Shown: piece by piece, positions 60,782-64,000 of the stretch
How the letters are laid out: each line of letters opens with the position of its first letter
How positions within the stretch are numbered: position 1 is the stretch's first letter
Assembly: GCA_028279515.1 (NCBI GenBank)
Contig: JANQNQ010000001.1
Span: forward strand, 496,001-560,000
Direction: 5' to 3'
DNA: 64,000 bases
DNA from: Flavobacteriaceae bacterium
GTDB lineage: Bacteria; Bacteroidota; Bacteroidia; Flavobacteriales; Flavobacteriaceae
Translations under genes and position numbers: made by a program
The notes under the pieces: model-generated
Told to the model about the DNA's origin: nothing
What the model saw: only the letters and a program-made list of their open reading frames with translations
Databases searched by the model: none

Positions 60782-62245
60782 ATGAATACCGAAATAAGAA
60801 ATTTAGAACCTAAAGAGATCTGGAATCATTTTGCCGACCTCAATGCGGTTCCGCGACCTTCTAAAAAAGAAGAGCGTGTCATTGCCTTCATGAAGGAATT
60901 TGGGGCGAAGTTAAAGCTCGACACCCATGTTGACGAAGTGGGCAACGTGATCATCAAGAAGCCTGCAAGTAAGGGTATGGAAGACCGTAAGACGATTGTC
61001 ATGCAATCGCACCTCGATATGGTACACCAAAAGAATGCAGATACTGACTTCGATTTTGACACACAGGGAATCGAAATGTATGTTGACGAAGATTGGGTAC
61101 GTGCCAAAGGAACCACGCTCGGTGCTGACAACGGATTAGGAGTGGCTACCATCATGGCGGTTTTGACCTCAAACGAGATTCAACACCCTGCGTTAGAAGC
61201 TTTGTTTACCATAGACGAAGAGACTGGGATGACTGGCGCTATGGGATTGAAAGGAGGGCTGCTTGACGGAGAAATACTGTTGAATTTGGATACTGAAGAA
61301 GATGATGAGATTGACATAGGTTGTGCTGGAGGAGTTGATGTTACGGCAACCAGAACGTATGCAGAAGAAACAACACCGGAAGGTACTGTAGCCTATCAGA
61401 TCGTTGTTAAAGGATTGCAGGGCGGACACTCTGGGATGGACATTCACAAGGGACTCGGTAATGCCAATAAGATCATGAATAGAATGTTCTTTGATGGTTT
61501 TGAAAACTTTGGTCTGCGAATCGCAGAAATCAATGGTGGGAGTCTGCGAAATGCTATCCCACGTGAGAGCTTTGCTGTTGTAGTGATTGATAAGGTGCAC
61601 GAAGATGCCTTCGCATTTGAATTCAATCAATTAGCGAGCGTCATCAAAAAGGAGTTAAAAACCACCGAGCCGGACCTCATTATCACTGCTGAAGCAACCG
61701 ATAGTCCAAAGAAGGTAATGCATTTGGGCGTGCAAGAAGGCACCATCAGAGCTTTGTATGCTGCACACAATGGAGTATACCGCATGAGCGCTGACATGGC
61801 GGATCTTGTTGAGACCAGTAATAATATTGCCCGCGTGATTGTCAAAGATGGCGCCATTAAGATAGGTTGCTTAACCCGTTCGTCGGTAGAGACAGGCAAA
61901 ATGGATTTGGCCAATGCACTGCGCGCTACTTTTGAGTTGGCTGGTTTTGAGGTCGAATTTTCTGGAAGTTATCCGGGTTGGACGCCAAATGTAAATTCAG
62001 AAATTCTTGATGTACTTGCTTCAAAGTATGAAGAGCTCTTTAATAGCAAGCCACGTGTTGTGGCATGCCATGCTGGATTAGAATGCGGAATCCTGGGACA
62101 GAATTATCCTGACATGGATATGATCAGTTTTGGACCTGACATTAAGGGAGCCCATTCTCCAGATGAAAGAGCCAGCATTAGCTCAGTTCAGAAATATTGG
62201 AAGTTTGTACTCGAAATACTAAAAAACATTCCTAAAAAGGATTAA
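60782..62245 (+). CDS. Aminoacyl-histidine dipeptidase-like M20 peptidase
   Basis: Protein of 487 residues, usual for PepD. M20 metal site: MQSHLDMVHQ, KGTTLGADNGLGVA and TIDEETGMTGAMGL, with a QGGHSGMDIHKG dimerisation/lid segment. It lacks a signal peptide and works in the cytosol, hydrolysing short peptides including Xaa-His types, and fits with the peptidases elsewhere in the window. A strong terminator follows. Confidence 0.93.
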   Translation: MNTEIRNLEPKEIWNHFADLNAVPRPSKKEERVIAFMKEFGAKLKLDTHVDEVGNVIIKKPASKGMEDRKTIVMQSHLDMVHQKNADTDFDFDTQGIEMYVDEDWVRAKGTTLGADNGLGVATIMAVLTSNEIQHPALEALFTIDEETGMTGAMGLKGGLLDGEILLNLDTEEDDEIDIGCAGGVDVTATRTYAEETTPEGTVAYQIVVKGLQGGHSGMDIHKGLGNANKIMNRMFFDGFENFGLRIAEINGGSLRNAIPRESFAVVVIDKVHEDAFAFEFNQLASVIKKELKTTEPDLIITAEATDSPKKVMHLGVQEGTIRALYAAHNGVYRMSADMADLVETSNNIARVIVKDGAIKIGCLTRSSVETGKMDLANALRATFELAGFEVEFSGSYPGWTPNVNSEILDVLASKYEELFNSKPRVVACHAGLECGILGQNYPDMDMISFGPDIKGAHSPDERASISSVQKYWKFVLEILKNIPKKD

Positions 62246-62249
62246 ATAG

Positions 62250-62279
62250 AAAAGGCCCGCCATTCGGCGGGCCTTTTTT
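62250..62279. terminator. Terminator between convergent genes
   Basis: Perfect GGCCCGCC / GGCGGGCC stem, loop ATTC, flanked by AAAA and TTTTTT. It serves the dipeptidase on the plus strand and probably the PPIase on the minus strand. Confidence 0.9.
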
Positions 62280-62295
62280 ATGATATAAAGCGGTT

Positions 62296-63384
62296 TTATT
62301 GTGCCGCTTTCTTGTCTAGAATTTCAATGTCGAATACTAGATCGGCATTCGGAGGGATTACATTTCCGGCTCCATTCTCACCATAGGCCAAATGACTTGG
62401 GATAAAGATTCGGGCTTTGTCACCAACTTTTAGTTGTTGAACACCTTCTTTAAATCCAGGGATCACTCTAGCCTCATCACTGTAAGGAATGGTCATTGGT
62501 CTAAAGCGTTGCCCTAATTGTTGCAATCTTTCAACGGCATTATGAGTTTCGGCAATTTCTCTCTGGCAGCTGTCAAACAGCGTCCCATCCATAAAATACC
62601 CGGCATAATTTAGCGAAACAAATTCTCCAGTCTTCGGCTTCTCACCACCACCATCTTTCAACATTAGAATCTTAAGTCCAGAAGGTAAAGCTTCCGCTTT
62701 TTCAGGTTCAGTTTGAAAAGCCGCAGCCAATGAAGCGATTACTTCTTTTGCTTTTGCTTCTTTTTCGTTTTGTTTTCTTTCGGCTTCCTCGAAATAAAGG
62801 GTAAACGTCTTAACGGCATCAAACTTCTTTGCAGCTGATCCTTTACGAATGATGTCTACCTTAATAATCGTATCGTTTTGAGCGATGGTATCAACCACTT
62901 CTTGTCCTTTTACTACATGGCCAAACACTGAGTGTAGGTCATCTAGGTGAGGCGTAGCTCTATGTGTAATGAAAAATTGACTTCCGTTGGTATTGGGACC
63001 ACCGTTGGCCATCGATAGGATTCCAGGACCCGAGTGTCTCAAGTCTCTTACAAATTCATCTTCAAACTTATAACCTGGGCCACCACGACCGTTTCCGTCT
63101 GGATCACCACCTTGGATCACAAAATCTTTGACCACACGATGAAAGATAATTCCGTCGTAATAGCGCTTACCAGCATAGGTCGAATCTACAAAAGGGTTGT
63201 TTCCTTCTGCCAATGACACGAAGTTGGCTACCGTGTTGGGCGTTTTTTCAAATTCTAATTGAAGTAAGATGTCTCCTTTGTTGGTTTGGACATCCGCGTA
63301 AAGTCCGTCAGAAAGGTCGGGATATTTGGACTTGCATCCTACTAGCAATACAAGGGCTAGCATAAGTAATGAAAATTGTTTCAT
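62296..63384 (-). CDS. Dual peptidyl-prolyl isomerase lipoprotein: cyclophilin-FKBP fusion
   Basis: Protein of 362 residues with lipobox LVGC (Cys17). A cyclophilin domain fills about residues 28-195 (FHRVVKDFVIQGGDPDGNG, GSQFFITHRATPHLD, VFGHVVKGQEVVD). A charged helical linker (about 196-232) leads to an FKBP domain (about 233-358: GEFVSLNYAGYFMDGTLFDS, VIPGFKEGVQQLKVGDKARI, HLAYGENGAGNVIPPNADLVF). Both isomerase folds in one chain correspond to the dual-family immunophilins known from flavobacteria. It helps fold exported proteins at the outer membrane or periplasm. 26 bp downstream of gldI. Confidence 0.93.
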   Translation of the reverse strand: MKQFSLLMLALVLLVGCKSKYPDLSDGLYADVQTNKGDILLQLEFEKTPNTVANFVSLAEGNNPFVDSTYAGKRYYDGIIFHRVVKDFVIQGGDPDGNGRGGPGYKFEDEFVRDLRHSGPGILSMANGGPNTNGSQFFITHRATPHLDDLHSVFGHVVKGQEVVDTIAQNDTIIKVDIIRKGSAAKKFDAVKTFTLYFEEAERKQNEKEAKAKEVIASLAAAFQTEPEKAEALPSGLKILMLKDGGGEKPKTGEFVSLNYAGYFMDGTLFDSCQREIAETHNAVERLQQLGQRFRPMTIPYSDEARVIPGFKEGVQQLKVGDKARIFIPSHLAYGENGAGNVIPPNADLVFDIEILDKKAAQ

Positions 63385-63410
63385 ATGTTCAATTGTTAAT
63401 TCAAGATTTA

Positions 63411-63953
63411 TTATTGTTCTGTTTTTTTCAGTTCGAGAAGGGTTACAGTGCTTTTCAATGGCACATTGATTCCAATTTTATCTTCATCCCCATGATATCC
63501 ATACGCCATGTGAGAAGGAAATAAGAAGGTGACGGTTTCGCCCACATTCATGAGTTTGATGCCATTGCGCAGACCTGGCATGAGATCTTCTTTGTCAACT
63601 TTGTAGGTTCGGAGCCCTAATTCTTCCTTCGAGTAGATGGTTGCATTGTTAAGATCTTGTACTTCATATTGAAATACAACAATGTCATCTACTTCAGGAA
63701 AAAGGGTGCTTGTTGTGTCTTGTGCAATGTAGCGATACCAGAATCCATTTTCCGAAGCAAAATATTCGTTTAACGAATCGTTTTTGATGATTTGTTTGAT
63801 TGCGGCTTCTTCTTTTGCAAACAAGGCCTTATTTCGCTCTACTGATTCTTTAAAAAAAGTGCCCGAACGCATGGTAATAGGTCTTCTTGGCTCCGGACTG
63901 TGACAGGATGCCATTAAAAGCAAGATGCCTAAAATTGTGAATAGATTTTTCAT
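63411..63953 (-). CDS. gldI: Gliding-associated FKBP-type lipoprotein GldI
   Basis: Protein of 180 residues with lipobox MASC (Cys17). The C-terminal half is an FKBP-type fold (DIVVFQYEVQDLNNATIYS, DLMPGLRNGIKLMNVGETVTFLFPSHMAYGYHGDEDKIG). In Flavobacterium johnsoniae, GldI is needed for gliding and type IX secretion, presumably as a folding factor. It is the first gene of the pair with the cyclophilin-FKBP lipoprotein, which makes a small periplasmic folding unit. The assignment rests on length, lipobox, FKBP motifs and the neighbour. Confidence 0.85.
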   Translation of the reverse strand: MKNLFTILGILLLMASCHSPEPRRPITMRSGTFFKESVERNKALFAKEEAAIKQIIKNDSLNEYFASENGFWYRYIAQDTTSTLFPEVDDIVVFQYEVQDLNNATIYSKEELGLRTYKVDKEDLMPGLRNGIKLMNVGETVTFLFPSHMAYGYHGDEDKIGINVPLKSTVTLLELKKTEQ

Positions 63954-64000
63954 GGGGCTTGTAATGATTCTTTATATGTTGGCAGCAAGCTTACAAACTT

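Noticed and set aside
1-64000. CRISPR arrays, insertion sequences, prophage genes, rRNA and tRNA genes
   Set aside because: No repeat-spacer arrays, transposase or integrase motifs, phage structural genes or RNA-gene hallmarks were seen; the tandem repeats found have no unique spacers.

Overview
The window is chromosomal DNA of a member of the Bacteroidota, almost certainly a flavobacterium (Flavobacteriaceae). Support comes from several independent signs: a GldI-type gliding lipoprotein; a tiny DUF4295 gene right behind rpmB-rpmG; DUF6503, DUF3810 and OstA-like proteins; many lipoproteins with the lipobox Cys at residue 16-17; and repeated -7 promoter elements of the Bacteroidota form TAnnTTTG in place of a TATAAT box. 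Genus and species cannot be fixed from the sequence alone. There is no rRNA, recognisable tRNA, prophage, insertion sequence or CRISPR array.

Layout. (1) 1-8.3 kb: accessory-looking. A 1121-residue FG-GAP/ASPIC lipoprotein lies between two AraC-type regulator genes. Around it are two small DoxX-like membrane proteins, a small secreted protein, a DUF6503 lipoprotein and leaders rich in palindromes. (2) 8.3-20.3 kb: a membrane protein of unknown function, HtpG, an S9 peptidase, a FabH-like ketoacyl synthase, an outer-membrane beta-barrel receptor, a CoA-binding protein and a sodium:solute symporter. (3) 20.3-29.8 kb: recR, a GT2 glycosyltransferase, a 2-oxoacid dehydrogenase E2, a short BLUF photoreceptor with a GyrI-like neighbour, a DnaQ-like exonuclease, an FAH-family protein, a lone Hpt domain, cinA, rpmB-rpmG-DUF4295 and ftsY. 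(4) 29.8-38.5 kb: amidase and serine-hydrolase lipoproteins, two exported proteins of unknown function, rimO, a cyclase-family hydrolase, DinB and mazG, with repeat-rich spacers. (5) 38.5-54.0 kb: a long minus-strand run with DUF349, aroE, two tandem DUF368 transporters, a TPR protein, a class III aminotransferase, an OstA-like protein, purA, a Fur-family regulator, relA/spoT, an M48 protease and a TrmH-type methyltransferase. (6) 54.1-64.0 kb: a second DUF6503 lipoprotein, two exported amidohydrolases, DUF3810, a PepD-like M20 dipeptidase, a cyclophilin-FKBP fusion and gldI.

How the genes fit together. Most are housekeeping: translation (rpmB, rpmG, rimO), protein targeting and folding (ftsY, htpG, PPIases), DNA repair (recR), nucleotide hygiene (mazG, cinA), the stringent response (relA), purine and aromatic synthesis (purA, aroE), and the cell envelope (OstA-like, tandem DUF368, beta-barrel receptor). 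Exported peptidases, amidohydrolases, the amidase, PepD and the symporter fit an organism that feeds on peptides and other polymers. GldI suggests type IX secretion and gliding.

I did not find a clear new multi-gene system. The strongest unexplained signals are noncoding. Two spacers (about 29.78-30.06 and 38.24-38.42 kb) are built from many different 7-nt tandem repeats. One dispersed hairpin element occurs twice. A promoter-plus-terminator unit without a gene (11.75-11.98 kb) looks like a small RNA. Several perfect palindromes sit at gene starts. All coordinates, motifs and palindromes were read by eye; family names are from memory of conserved motifs and no search was run.
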